From Pokkaliibacter sp046614695 (GTDB lineage Bacteria > Pseudomonadota > Gammaproteobacteria > Pseudomonadales > Balneatricaceae): 64,000 nucleotides of DNA. A program made the position numbers and the translations under genes. This document shows, one piece after another, positions 44,013-52,029 of the stretch (its first letter is position 1; each line of letters begins with the position of its first letter). The notes below the pieces were generated by a model. The model was given only the letters and a program-made list of their open reading frames with translations, was not told where the DNA came from and searched no databases. The stretch lies in the NCBI RefSeq assembly GCF_046614695.1, contig NZ_JBKKHQ010000017.1:62001-126000 (forward strand). Direction: 5' to 3'.

Positions 44013-44204
44013 TGCGGCATGGGACGACTGAACGCTCGTCCGAACAACGGCCAGTCGATAAAGCCTGTGGGGTTAAATGCGCTTTTCATTATGTAGGGAT
44101 AAGTGATCACAAGTAAAAGCATCTGCCTGCATTGAAACATCAAGACCCAATTGTCAGTGCCCGTTCAAAGCGAAAGAAGGCGAAAGAAGGCCAGGTCGTG
44201 CAGA

Positions 44205-46127
44205 TCAGTTTAGCCGTTCATTGCGTGGAGCGAGGGTGGAGTTTGGCTGAGACAGATAATGGGACAAGACCCGATCAAGACTTTCGCCCTTGCTGAAGCG
44301 CGTACCTTGCAGAAGATCGGCACCGGGGGTGGGAGGGAGCGGTTTGCCTTCATCGTCGGTGGCAAAGGCCAACAGACGAATGCCCAACTGATCGGCCATT
44401 TCTGAGAAAACCGACAGTACTGTGTGATAGCGCGGCTGCGAGGCACTTTCGCGGCTCAGGCGTGGTTCAATCATCAGAATATCCAGAGGCAGGTTGGCAA
44501 CCATTTGCAGACTGTCGTAGCTCTCGCCGGTGCTGTACAGCTGAGTACGAATCCCCATGGCACGCATCTCATTCATGATCGGAATGCCACGCGATACATC
44601 ATCGCGGAACATGCGCTCGTTAAAGCCGACAATCAGCTGTGAGGCATTAATAACATGACGTTGCAGCGTCTGTGCGACCCAGCTTGGCAACATGGGGGTC
44701 AGCAGTGAGGGCGGCACATCCAGCTGGATATCCAGATGCAGGGGCAGCGGATTCTCACTGTGATGGTAATCGTAGGTCAGGCGTTCAAACACCCAGTGCG
44801 CCAGATTCTGCGAGAGGTTGGCAGGCTCGGTCAGGGCCAGAATGCCGTAGGCATCAATGGAACCCTGTGTAGGGTGGTGCCAGACCGGATGGGCGCGCAG
44901 TGCCTTAAGTTCGCCGGTGGATTGGCTCTCGATGGGGGTGTAGGTCAGCTGCAGGGTCGAGTTCTCATCACAGAAACTCAGCTGCTCGCGCAGCTCCATC
45001 ATCAATTGGCGCTGACGCTGGGCTTCATCGGCCAGCGCCTGTTGGTATAACTCAACGTGATCCGACGTTGCACGGCGTGCCAGCTCCTGCGCCTTATAAC
45101 CGTTACTCAGCAGCTCCTGCGGCGTGGTGCCGTGAATCGGATAAATACAGATGCCAATACGGGTGTCGAGCTGGGTCTGGCGGCCGCTCATCTGATAATC
45201 AAACACCAGTGACTGGCGGAAGAAACGCGCCTTTTCCAGTGCCTCAGCTTCGCTTCTGACCTGGCGCAGAATGACCGCAAAGCTGTCCTGCTCAAGCCTT
45301 GCGACCATGTCCTGACTACGAATGTGTTCACGCAGGCGCTGGGCAACCTTAATCAACAGCTCATCGCCCTGAGCATGGCCAAGCCGCTGGTTCAGCTCTT
45401 TAAAGCCGTTCAGCTTGATCATCACCAGCGCAAAATAGGGCATGTCCGGTTGCGCGCGATGAATCAGCTCGTTGAGTTGATCCTGCAAACGGGCACGGTT
45501 GGCCACACCGGTAAGCGCATCCTGATGGGCCAGGCGGCCGTAGAGATTAACCCGACGAATCAGTACGTAAATCAATGCCAGTGTCAGGATAAAAAGCCCT
45601 GCCAGCAGCCAGGCCATGTGCTTTTGCGAGGCCAGAATCCCCTCATACATCTTGGTGGATTCTTTGCCGGTGAAATTCATCATCACCAGTTCGCGGACCT
45701 GATCGAGAAAGGGGAAGAAGGCCTTTTCCAGCCCGCGAATACTGCTTTGATCATCCGCCTTGAGCTGGGTGATGGTCTCTTCATTGTTCTGCAGTGTGGT
45801 ATAGAGATTGCGAATCTTGGATTCAGCATCAAAGCGGGCGCGCAGGGTGCGGTTTTCCTTGCCGATCAGAAAGACATTGAGCCGATTCCACAGCAGGTCA
45901 TAGGAAAACATCAACTTGTCATGATCGATATTGCCCGCATCGTAGAGGGCAATATTGGTGTAGAACTTCTGCAGCTCCAGCTCCATTTGTGCCAGAGACC
46001 AGGCCGAATACTGGATGTGGTTGGAGACCAGACGGGCAGTACGGTACTGATTGACCATCGACACGCTGGTCGCCGTCATCAGGACAATAAGTATGGTGAT
46101 AAGAATGACGAGAGGAAGACGCTTCAT
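44205..46127 (-). CDS. Degenerate GGDEF-EAL membrane protein, CsrD-like
   Basis: 640 residues. TM helix at about 5-25, a periplasmic helical sensor part, second TM at about 170-195, then GGDEF and EAL folds. Both are catalytically altered. The cyclase site is RLEQDSF in place of GGDEF, although DALTGVANR is kept. In the EAL domain EAL reads KAL, the DDFGTGYSS loop reads YSTGESYDS and the LKID lysine is replaced (LMIE). The length and two-TM plan with dead domains match CsrD, which promotes decay of CsrB/C RNAs, but a c-di-GMP-binding role like LapD is also possible. GTG at 46130 is an alternative start. Confidence 0.82.
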   Translation of the reverse strand: MKRLPLVILITILIVLMTATSVSMVNQYRTARLVSNHIQYSAWSLAQMELELQKFYTNIALYDAGNIDHDKLMFSYDLLWNRLNVFLIGKENRTLRARFDAESKIRNLYTTLQNNEETITQLKADDQSSIRGLEKAFFPFLDQVRELVMMNFTGKESTKMYEGILASQKHMAWLLAGLFILTLALIYVLIRRVNLYGRLAHQDALTGVANRARLQDQLNELIHRAQPDMPYFALVMIKLNGFKELNQRLGHAQGDELLIKVAQRLREHIRSQDMVARLEQDSFAVILRQVRSEAEALEKARFFRQSLVFDYQMSGRQTQLDTRIGICIYPIHGTTPQELLSNGYKAQELARRATSDHVELYQQALADEAQRQRQLMMELREQLSFCDENSTLQLTYTPIESQSTGELKALRAHPVWHHPTQGSIDAYGILALTEPANLSQNLAHWVFERLTYDYHHSENPLPLHLDIQLDVPPSLLTPMLPSWVAQTLQRHVINASQLIVGFNERMFRDDVSRGIPIMNEMRAMGIRTQLYSTGESYDSLQMVANLPLDILMIEPRLSRESASQPRYHTVLSVFSEMADQLGIRLLAFATDDEGKPLPPTPGADLLQGTRFSKGESLDRVLSHYLSQPNSTLAPRNERLN

Positions 46128-46211
46128 CACGTTATCCGGCTAGCTGATAAAAAGCCCAGTCACGCAGAGGTGTTGAAGGCGCGAATACGCCGAACATAGC
46201 ACGCCGGTCGA

Positions 46212-46811
46212 TTATCGCCAATCATCCTCATGGCCTAGATTGGCGGCCTGCAGGCGTAACTGGCCATTCTCGTAGTGAAAAAGCTGTGCGGCTTCCCAGT
46301 CCAGACGCACCGGCGCTTTCCCCAGCATGGGCCAGCCGGTGGCCAGCGCCAGCGCCGAACGGATCACACCTTTATGGCACACAGCGCCGACGTCGCTGAA
46401 TCCTTCCAGCAGGCGCTGCTCGCAAAAAGCCAGCAATCGCTGGCCGACTTCACGGGGGCTTTCTCCCCGAGGCGGGCGCATATCCAGACCCTGATCCTCC
46501 ATTTGCTGCATCTCGTCGCCCAAGCGTGCGCGAAGTTCTGGCAGGCGCTCACCTTCCCAGTCGCCCCAGTCCATTTCGATGAGTAGCGGGTCGATGCTGA
46601 CGTTCAGTCCCAGCGCCTCTGCCGTTTGCCGGGTGCGAATCAGCGGGCTGCTAAACCAGCTCAGATGCTGGCTGCGCTTTGGCAGAATGCGGGTTGCCTG
46701 AGCATCCCTGCCTGCTTCACTCAGCGGAATATCCGTTCGGCCCTGAATGCGCTTTTCGCCATTCCATTCAGTAGGGCCATGACGTAATAAAAGCAGGTGA
46801 AGTCCGGCCAT
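46212..46811 (-). CDS. Histidine phosphatase family protein
   Basis: 199 residues. The RHG motif LLRHGPTEWNGEKRIQGRTDIPLSEAG gives the phospho-accepting His near residue 11. The second core His is in AVCHKGVIRSAL, and Arg in SPLIRTRQTA. A cytoplasmic phosphoglycerate-mutase-like phosphatase. Its start overlaps the stop of the upstream glycosyltransferase by 1 bp (TGATG), so it is in an operon with two glycosyltransferases; it may act on a phosphosugar (inference). Confidence 0.87.
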   Translation of the reverse strand: MAGLHLLLLRHGPTEWNGEKRIQGRTDIPLSEAGRDAQATRILPKRSQHLSWFSSPLIRTRQTAEALGLNVSIDPLLIEMDWGDWEGERLPELRARLGDEMQQMEDQGLDMRPPRGESPREVGQRLLAFCEQRLLEGFSDVGAVCHKGVIRSALALATGWPMLGKAPVRLDWEAAQLFHYENGQLRLQAANLGHEDDWR

Positions 46812-47950
46812 CAGTGAGTCTCCAAAAGGGGGCGAAGAGTGTTGGCCAGTTGCTGGCTGGCGGCGGTAAGACTATGACGTTTCGCCATTTGCTCCCTGGC
46901 GTGCTGGCCTCGTTGTGCAAGTTGCGCGGCCCAGTCATCGGCTAACAGTAGCGTCTCCAGCTGGCGGGCAAGGGCATCGGCATCACGCCTGGGCGTCAGC
47001 AGGCTGGCCGGTGTGGCGACGACATTGGCGACGCCGCCTTCCTCCCCGGCCAGTACCGCCGTCCCCATTGCCTGGGCTTCCAGGAGTGCCATACCAAACG
47101 CTTCGTTGACCGCAGGCCAGACGAAGAGATCGGCGGCGGCAAGCCAGGTGTACACCTGCTCGGGCGGCTGTTGGCCGAGGTAGTGCACGGGCAGCCCGGC
47201 AAGTGTTGCTTCCACCTCGGGTCGAGCCTGACCATCGCCAATGACGATCAGCTCAAAAGGCGCGGTGAGCTGTGCCAGCGCTTTGCCCAGCAGCGTAAAA
47301 GAGGCGAGCTTATCACCCGGACGCATCATGGCCACGCTGATCAGCCAGGGCCGCTCGGATGTGATGCCCTGTTGCGCTGCCAGCTTAGCCTTGGTGGGCA
47401 GTGCCTCAGCCGCAGGCAGACTGGCTAAGTCCATAAAGGGCGGTAATGCGACCAAGGGCGCCTGCTCGCCCAGCACGGTGCTTAACCCCTGCTGATCCTT
47501 CGGATTGAGACAAAAAAGTGCTTGCGCTGCGCGCAGGGCATCCAGTGAGTGAGACCAGTTAAAGTGCCAGGGGCCATGGGCCTTTCGCTCTGACCAGGAG
47601 CCCTCGGCAATCACATAGGGAATCCCCAGCGCCTGGGCTACCCGCGGGCCGATCCAGTCCGGTGCCTTGTGATAATGATGGTAGGTAAACCACAGGCGCG
47701 GGCGCAGCTGCGCGGGAAGTCGCTGATAGCGCCGCACCAGCCGGTCCGCGAGCTTCTCGGCCACGCTTTTGAGTCGGCGCTGATAGCCCTCATCACCTTT
47801 GCCATCGCGACTGCGCAGCCGTGATGCCAGATGAACCTCGAAGCCTGCCAGCGTTAAGGCCTGACAAAACAGCCGCGCCAGTGCCCGGTCACCCGATGGG
47901 TTGGGGTGATCTGGTGCCTTTAGTGGGGCGTAGAAGGCGATGGGCAGCAT
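46811..47950 (-). CDS. GT4-type glycosyltransferase
   Basis: 379 residues with a GT-B fold. N-terminal Rossmann half (IAFYAPLKAPDHPNPSGDRAL), C-terminal donor-binding half with ISVAMMRPGDKL, ELIVIGDGQ and the E-x7-E motif NEAFGMALLEAQAMG. A retaining sugar transferase using a nucleotide-sugar donor on an envelope glycan or lipid acceptor. It overlaps the next upstream glycosyltransferase by 31 bp and the phosphatase by 1 bp. Acceptor unknown. Confidence 0.86.
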   Translation of the reverse strand: MLPIAFYAPLKAPDHPNPSGDRALARLFCQALTLAGFEVHLASRLRSRDGKGDEGYQRRLKSVAEKLADRLVRRYQRLPAQLRPRLWFTYHHYHKAPDWIGPRVAQALGIPYVIAEGSWSERKAHGPWHFNWSHSLDALRAAQALFCLNPKDQQGLSTVLGEQAPLVALPPFMDLASLPAAEALPTKAKLAAQQGITSERPWLISVAMMRPGDKLASFTLLGKALAQLTAPFELIVIGDGQARPEVEATLAGLPVHYLGQQPPEQVYTWLAAADLFVWPAVNEAFGMALLEAQAMGTAVLAGEEGGVANVVATPASLLTPRRDADALARQLETLLLADDWAAQLAQRGQHAREQMAKRHSLTAASQQLANTLRPLLETH

Positions 47951-49215
47951 GATGCGCTATCAGTATGCGGGTGGTCGTGATGGAACAGATGCTGAAGCTG
48001 ATCAATACCGCGATCCATGGCGAATACCTCCCGCACGCGCTCATAGCCCCCATTTGCCAGACGCTGACGCAGTTCAGGCTCGCGGATCAGCCGGGCGAGG
48101 GCGGTGGCCAGCGCCGGTGCATCACTCTGCGGCACCAGCAGGCCGGTCTCTTCATGACGGATCAGCTCGGGGATGCCGGAAATGTCGGTGGAGAGGCAGG
48201 AAAGCCGCTGGCTTTGGGCCTCCATCAGTACGTTGGGCAGGCCATCGCGGTCGCCATCTTCAGTGATGCGCGAGGCCAGTACAAAAAGATCAGACTGGCG
48301 GTAGGCCTCCAGAACTTCAACCTGCGCCAGTGCCCCTTGCCAGTGAATATGCTCGCTGATGCCGAGGCGCTCCGCTTGTGCTTTTAGTGTCTCAAGCTCG
48401 CTACCGCCGCCGATGTGGGTGAATTGCCAGTGCAGGTCTTTGGGCAGGCTGGCCAGTGCTTCGAGCAGGATGTCATAGCCTTTTTTCGGTACGGCCCGAC
48501 CCACAGAGACCAGACGTACTGGCTGCGAGGCATCACTGCCGTCACGCTGGGAGTGCTCCGTCGGCGGCGTATCAAAGCGGTTAAAGTCCAGCCCGTGGTA
48601 GACCAGATTGACCCGCGCCGGTTCCGCGGCAAGGCTCTGCAGGTAGTGATAGTTTGCCTCGGTGCAGGTCGCGATCCACTCCAGCTCCTGCAGCTTTTCC
48701 TTCAGTTCCCAGCTTTCCAGCGTCCAGATATCCTTGGCGTGGGCGGAAGCGGACCAGGGCAGGTCTTTCAGCAACGCTGTGTAGCGTGTTACCGAGGCGG
48801 GGGTGTGAATAAAATGCGCGTACAAATGCTGGTACTCAGGCGGCAGCTCATGCGCCAGCACCAACGCCTGCCCGAAACGCCGAACCCGGTTGCGGTTCAG
48901 GTCGCGGCGCAGGTCCCGCCAGAAACTTTTCAGCGCTTTGCCAAACCCTGGCGCTCGCAGGCTACCGAACAGCGCTTTCAGCACACGCAGCGGCTCTTCA
49001 TGCAGATACTCTGGCAGATAGAGTACCGGCGCCTGGATCTCATCATGGATCGGGTGCGTGCGTTTATCGGTGGGGTGACGCAGGGACACCAGCAGAATCT
49101 TCATGCCCCGCTTTTCCAGCGCACGAATTTCCTGAGCGATAAAAGTTTCCGATAGACGTGGATAGCCTTTTAGAATGAGGGCTATAGTGTTGGGTTTGCC
49201 GTCAGTGTGATTCAA
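47920..49215 (-). CDS. GT4-type glycosyltransferase (exopolysaccharide/colanic-type)
   Basis: 431 residues, GT-B fold. It begins KPNTIALILKGYPRLSETFIAQEIRAL, as in colanic-acid and capsule glycosyltransferases, with SVGRAVPKKGYDILLEAL, IGGGSELETL and the donor motif GLPNVLMEAQS. The start is a TTG at 49215 with an AAGGAG site 8 nt upstream. First gene of a three-gene minus-strand unit divergent from the ABC-exporter-like gene. Likely a surface glycan, substrate unknown. Confidence 0.85.
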   Translation of the reverse strand: MNHTDGKPNTIALILKGYPRLSETFIAQEIRALEKRGMKILLVSLRHPTDKRTHPIHDEIQAPVLYLPEYLHEEPLRVLKALFGSLRAPGFGKALKSFWRDLRRDLNRNRVRRFGQALVLAHELPPEYQHLYAHFIHTPASVTRYTALLKDLPWSASAHAKDIWTLESWELKEKLQELEWIATCTEANYHYLQSLAAEPARVNLVYHGLDFNRFDTPPTEHSQRDGSDASQPVRLVSVGRAVPKKGYDILLEALASLPKDLHWQFTHIGGGSELETLKAQAERLGISEHIHWQGALAQVEVLEAYRQSDLFVLASRITEDGDRDGLPNVLMEAQSQRLSCLSTDISGIPELIRHEETGLLVPQSDAPALATALARLIREPELRQRLANGGYERVREVFAMDRGIDQLQHLFHHDHPHTDSASCCPSPSTPH

Positions 49216-49371
49216 GCACAGGCTCCTTGCGAAATTCGGTCGGCCACAGGCGGATCAGAGCGGGAGCGGCAGTTTTCCACGGCATCCAGACCACCTTGCG
49301 GCGTGACGGGCCTTCTCGGCGCGCAGGCCAGAGTGTGGTGGGGCGCTCCCCAGAGGTCAACAGGCAGGATC

Positions 49372-51987
49372 ATGGAATCATCGATCTTCAGATACATCCT
49401 TAAGCATACCAAGCGGGATCAGGTCATCATCCTGTTGCTGACCGTGGCATCTCTGCCTTTTATGTATGCCACGCTCGAAGTTCCCAAGAAAATCATCAAC
49501 GATGCCATCGGTGGCGCCAACATCCCGGACCAGATTCTGGGTTTCCCCATGGAGCAGATCACCTATCTGGTCGTGCTCTGCGTGGTCTTTCTGGTGCTGG
49601 TGATTATCAACGGCGTCATGAAGTACATTCTGAATGTCTACCGCGGGGTGGTGGGCGAGCGCATGTTGCGCCGTCTGCGTTTTGAGCTGTTCGGGCAGAT
49701 GCTGCGTTTCCCGCTGCCGCACTACAAAAAAATCTCCCAGGGCGAGATGCTGCCCATCCTCATTTCCGAGACTGAGCCGATTGGTGGTTTTGTCGGTGAG
49801 GCCTTCGCCTTGCCAGCCTTTCAGGGTGGCATGCTGCTGACCTACATCTTCTTTATTTTTAACCAGTCGATCTGGCTGGGCCTGCTGGCGACGGCGCTCT
49901 ATCCCTTTCAGTTCTGGCTGATTCCGAAACTACAGGCGGTGGTGAACCGGCTGGCCAAAGAGCGCGTGCTGACGGTGCGTAAACTCGGCGATCGCCTAAG
50001 CGATTCCATTAATGGCATGCAGGAAATCCACGCCAATAATACTGCGCGCTATGAGCGAGCGGTCATCAGCTCCTGGCTTGGCACGATCTTTCGTATCCGT
50101 TACGACATTTACAAGCGCAAGTTCTTCATCAAGTTTCTGAACAACTTTCTGGCGCAGGTGACACCGTTCTTTTTCTATCTCGTCGGTGGTTATTACGTCA
50201 TTAACGGGCAGCTGTCCCTCGGGGCACTGGTCACTGCTATCGCGGCCTTCAAAGAGCTGAATGACCCCTGGAAAGAGCTGCTGACCTATTACCAGACCCG
50301 TGAAGATGTGCGCATCAAGTACGAGCAGATCATCGAGCAGTTTCACCCCAACGGCATGCTTGATACCGAGCTGCAGGAAGCGCCAACGGCACCGCTCAGG
50401 TTTGGCAAGGAATCCTGGCATGCCAGTAATCTGGGCTACGCCGAACATGCCGGTTACCAGTTGCTGGAGCGGCTGAACTTTCGTCTGCCGATGAACCAGA
50501 GCATCGCTATTGTCGGTAATGCCTCCAGCGGCAAGGATGAGCTGGCGCGTTTGCTGGCGCGGCTTTACTGGCCGACCCAGGGCAAGCTGACGCTGGGGGA
50601 GGCGGACATTCGCCAGTTACCTCAGTCGACGTTGGGGCACCAGCTCGGTTATGTCAGCGACAGCGCCCATATTTTCTCCGGCAGCCTGCGCAATAACCTG
50701 TTTTACGGCCTGTTCTCGGCGGCGCGTGCCTATGCTGAAGAGCAACAGTGGCAGGTCAAACAGGCCCAGCTTTCCGGTAATGCCGAGGATGATCCGGGTC
50801 AGGACTGGACCGACCTTGACCGTCTGGGGATTGAGAACGAACACCAGCTTCACGCCAAACTGGTGGATGTGCTGGAGCTAGTGGATCTCAAACAGGATGT
50901 GTTGCAACTGGGGCTCTTTGGCAAGCTGGCCGAGGAAGATCCGGCATTGAGTGAGCAGATTGTCTCGGCGCGTCATGTGCTGCGCCAGCGTCTGCAGGAA
51001 GACGACTATCAGGGGCTGGTTGAGGTCTTTGATGAGCGTATCTACAACGAAAACCTGAACGTGATTGAAAACCTCATGTTTGGCATCGTCGCCAACAATC
51101 AGTGGAGCTACGAAGAGCTGGCGGCGCGGCAGGGACTGCAGGATTTTCTGCGCGAGCAGGAGTTGTTCAGGCCTTTCGTGAAGATCGGAATCGAGATTAC
51201 CTCCACCATGGTGGATCTCTTCTCGGACATGGAAGAGAACGCTGATCTGTTCGAGCGTTTCAGTTTCATCCAGTTTGATGAGCTGCCGGAATACCGCGCC
51301 ATGCTCTCGCGCATTCGCGATACCGATAATCTGGAGTCGCTGGGTAGCGAAACCGTGGCCAAATTGCTGGCGCTCACCTTCCAGCTGTCCGTGGCCCGCC
51401 ATCGTTTGGGACTGGTCGACAAAAGCCTGCAGGGGCGCATTCTCTATGCAAGGCAGCACTTCGCCACCCGCATGAAGCGCATTGGTATTGAGTTCTATCC
51501 CTTTGATCCTGAGGCCTACAACATCGGTCTCAGTGTGCAGGATAACCTGCTGTTCGGTCGCACCGCCTTTGGTCAGGCTCGTGCTCAGAGCCGCATTGGT
51601 ACCCTGATGCGCGAGGTGGTGGACTCCGAGGGGCTGGAAGGCAGCCTGTTGGAAATCGGTCTGGACTTTCATGTGGGGACGGCCGGTTCACGTCTCTCGG
51701 TCACCCAGCGCCAGAAAACGGCGATCGCCCGTGCGCTGCTCAAGCAGCCGGATATTCTTATTTTCAATCAGGCCACCTCCGGTCTGGACCCCAGCGCGGA
51801 AGTGCGTCTGATCGACCGTATTCTGGCGAGCTACCATGAGACGACTCAGGTATGGGTGCTGAATCGGGCGGATCTGGCCAGTCGTATGGATCAGGTGCTG
51901 GTCATGGAACGTGGACAACTGGTCGATCAGGGCAGTTACGAAGAAGTCAGTCGGGAAGGTTCCACCTTTAGCCAGCTCAGCGGCTAG
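49372..51987 (+). CDS. ABC-exporter-like protein with degenerate NBD and large insertion
   Basis: 871 residues from ATG 49372. Residues 1-330 are a type I exporter membrane domain (six TM, EVPKKIINDAI, GERMLRRLRFELFGQML). The nucleotide-binding domain begins at about 350 but is altered at each key site. Walker A is GNASSGKDE, Lys388 kept but Ser/Thr replaced by Asp389. The Q-loop lacks Gln (GYVSDS), and the signature is LSVTQ (775-779) for LSGGQ. Walker B ends FNQATSGLD with Asn799 and Gln800 in place of Asp and Glu. The H-loop His is Asn831. About 290 residues are inserted before the signature. A short motif recurs three times: RNNLFYG (440-446), IENLMFG (565-571), QDNLLFG (723-729). Probably not a normal ATP-driven pump. 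The MscS-family gene follows by 42 bp. Confidence 0.8.
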   Translation: MESSIFRYILKHTKRDQVIILLLTVASLPFMYATLEVPKKIINDAIGGANIPDQILGFPMEQITYLVVLCVVFLVLVIINGVMKYILNVYRGVVGERMLRRLRFELFGQMLRFPLPHYKKISQGEMLPILISETEPIGGFVGEAFALPAFQGGMLLTYIFFIFNQSIWLGLLATALYPFQFWLIPKLQAVVNRLAKERVLTVRKLGDRLSDSINGMQEIHANNTARYERAVISSWLGTIFRIRYDIYKRKFFIKFLNNFLAQVTPFFFYLVGGYYVINGQLSLGALVTAIAAFKELNDPWKELLTYYQTREDVRIKYEQIIEQFHPNGMLDTELQEAPTAPLRFGKESWHASNLGYAEHAGYQLLERLNFRLPMNQSIAIVGNASSGKDELARLLARLYWPTQGKLTLGEADIRQLPQSTLGHQLGYVSDSAHIFSGSLRNNLFYGLFSAARAYAEEQQWQVKQAQLSGNAEDDPGQDWTDLDRLGIENEHQLHAKLVDVLELVDLKQDVLQLGLFGKLAEEDPALSEQIVSARHVLRQRLQEDDYQGLVEVFDERIYNENLNVIENLMFGIVANNQWSYEELAARQGLQDFLREQELFRPFVKIGIEITSTMVDLFSDMEENADLFERFSFIQFDELPEYRAMLSRIRDTDNLESLGSETVAKLLALTFQLSVARHRLGLVDKSLQGRILYARQHFATRMKRIGIEFYPFDPEAYNIGLSVQDNLLFGRTAFGQARAQSRIGTLMREVVDSEGLEGSLLEIGLDFHVGTAGSRLSVTQRQKTAIARALLKQPDILIFNQATSGLDPSAEVRLIDRILASYHETTQVWVLNRADLASRMDQVLVMERGQLVDQGSYEEVSREGSTFSQLSG

Positions 51988-52029
51988 GTGATCTTTACCT
52001 CTTACAGGGAATGCGGGCAGGAGCAGGAA

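Noticed and set aside
44169..44192. Short tandem repeat of GCGAAAGAAG
   Set aside because: Only two copies, with no neighbouring signal, so it is treated as chance.
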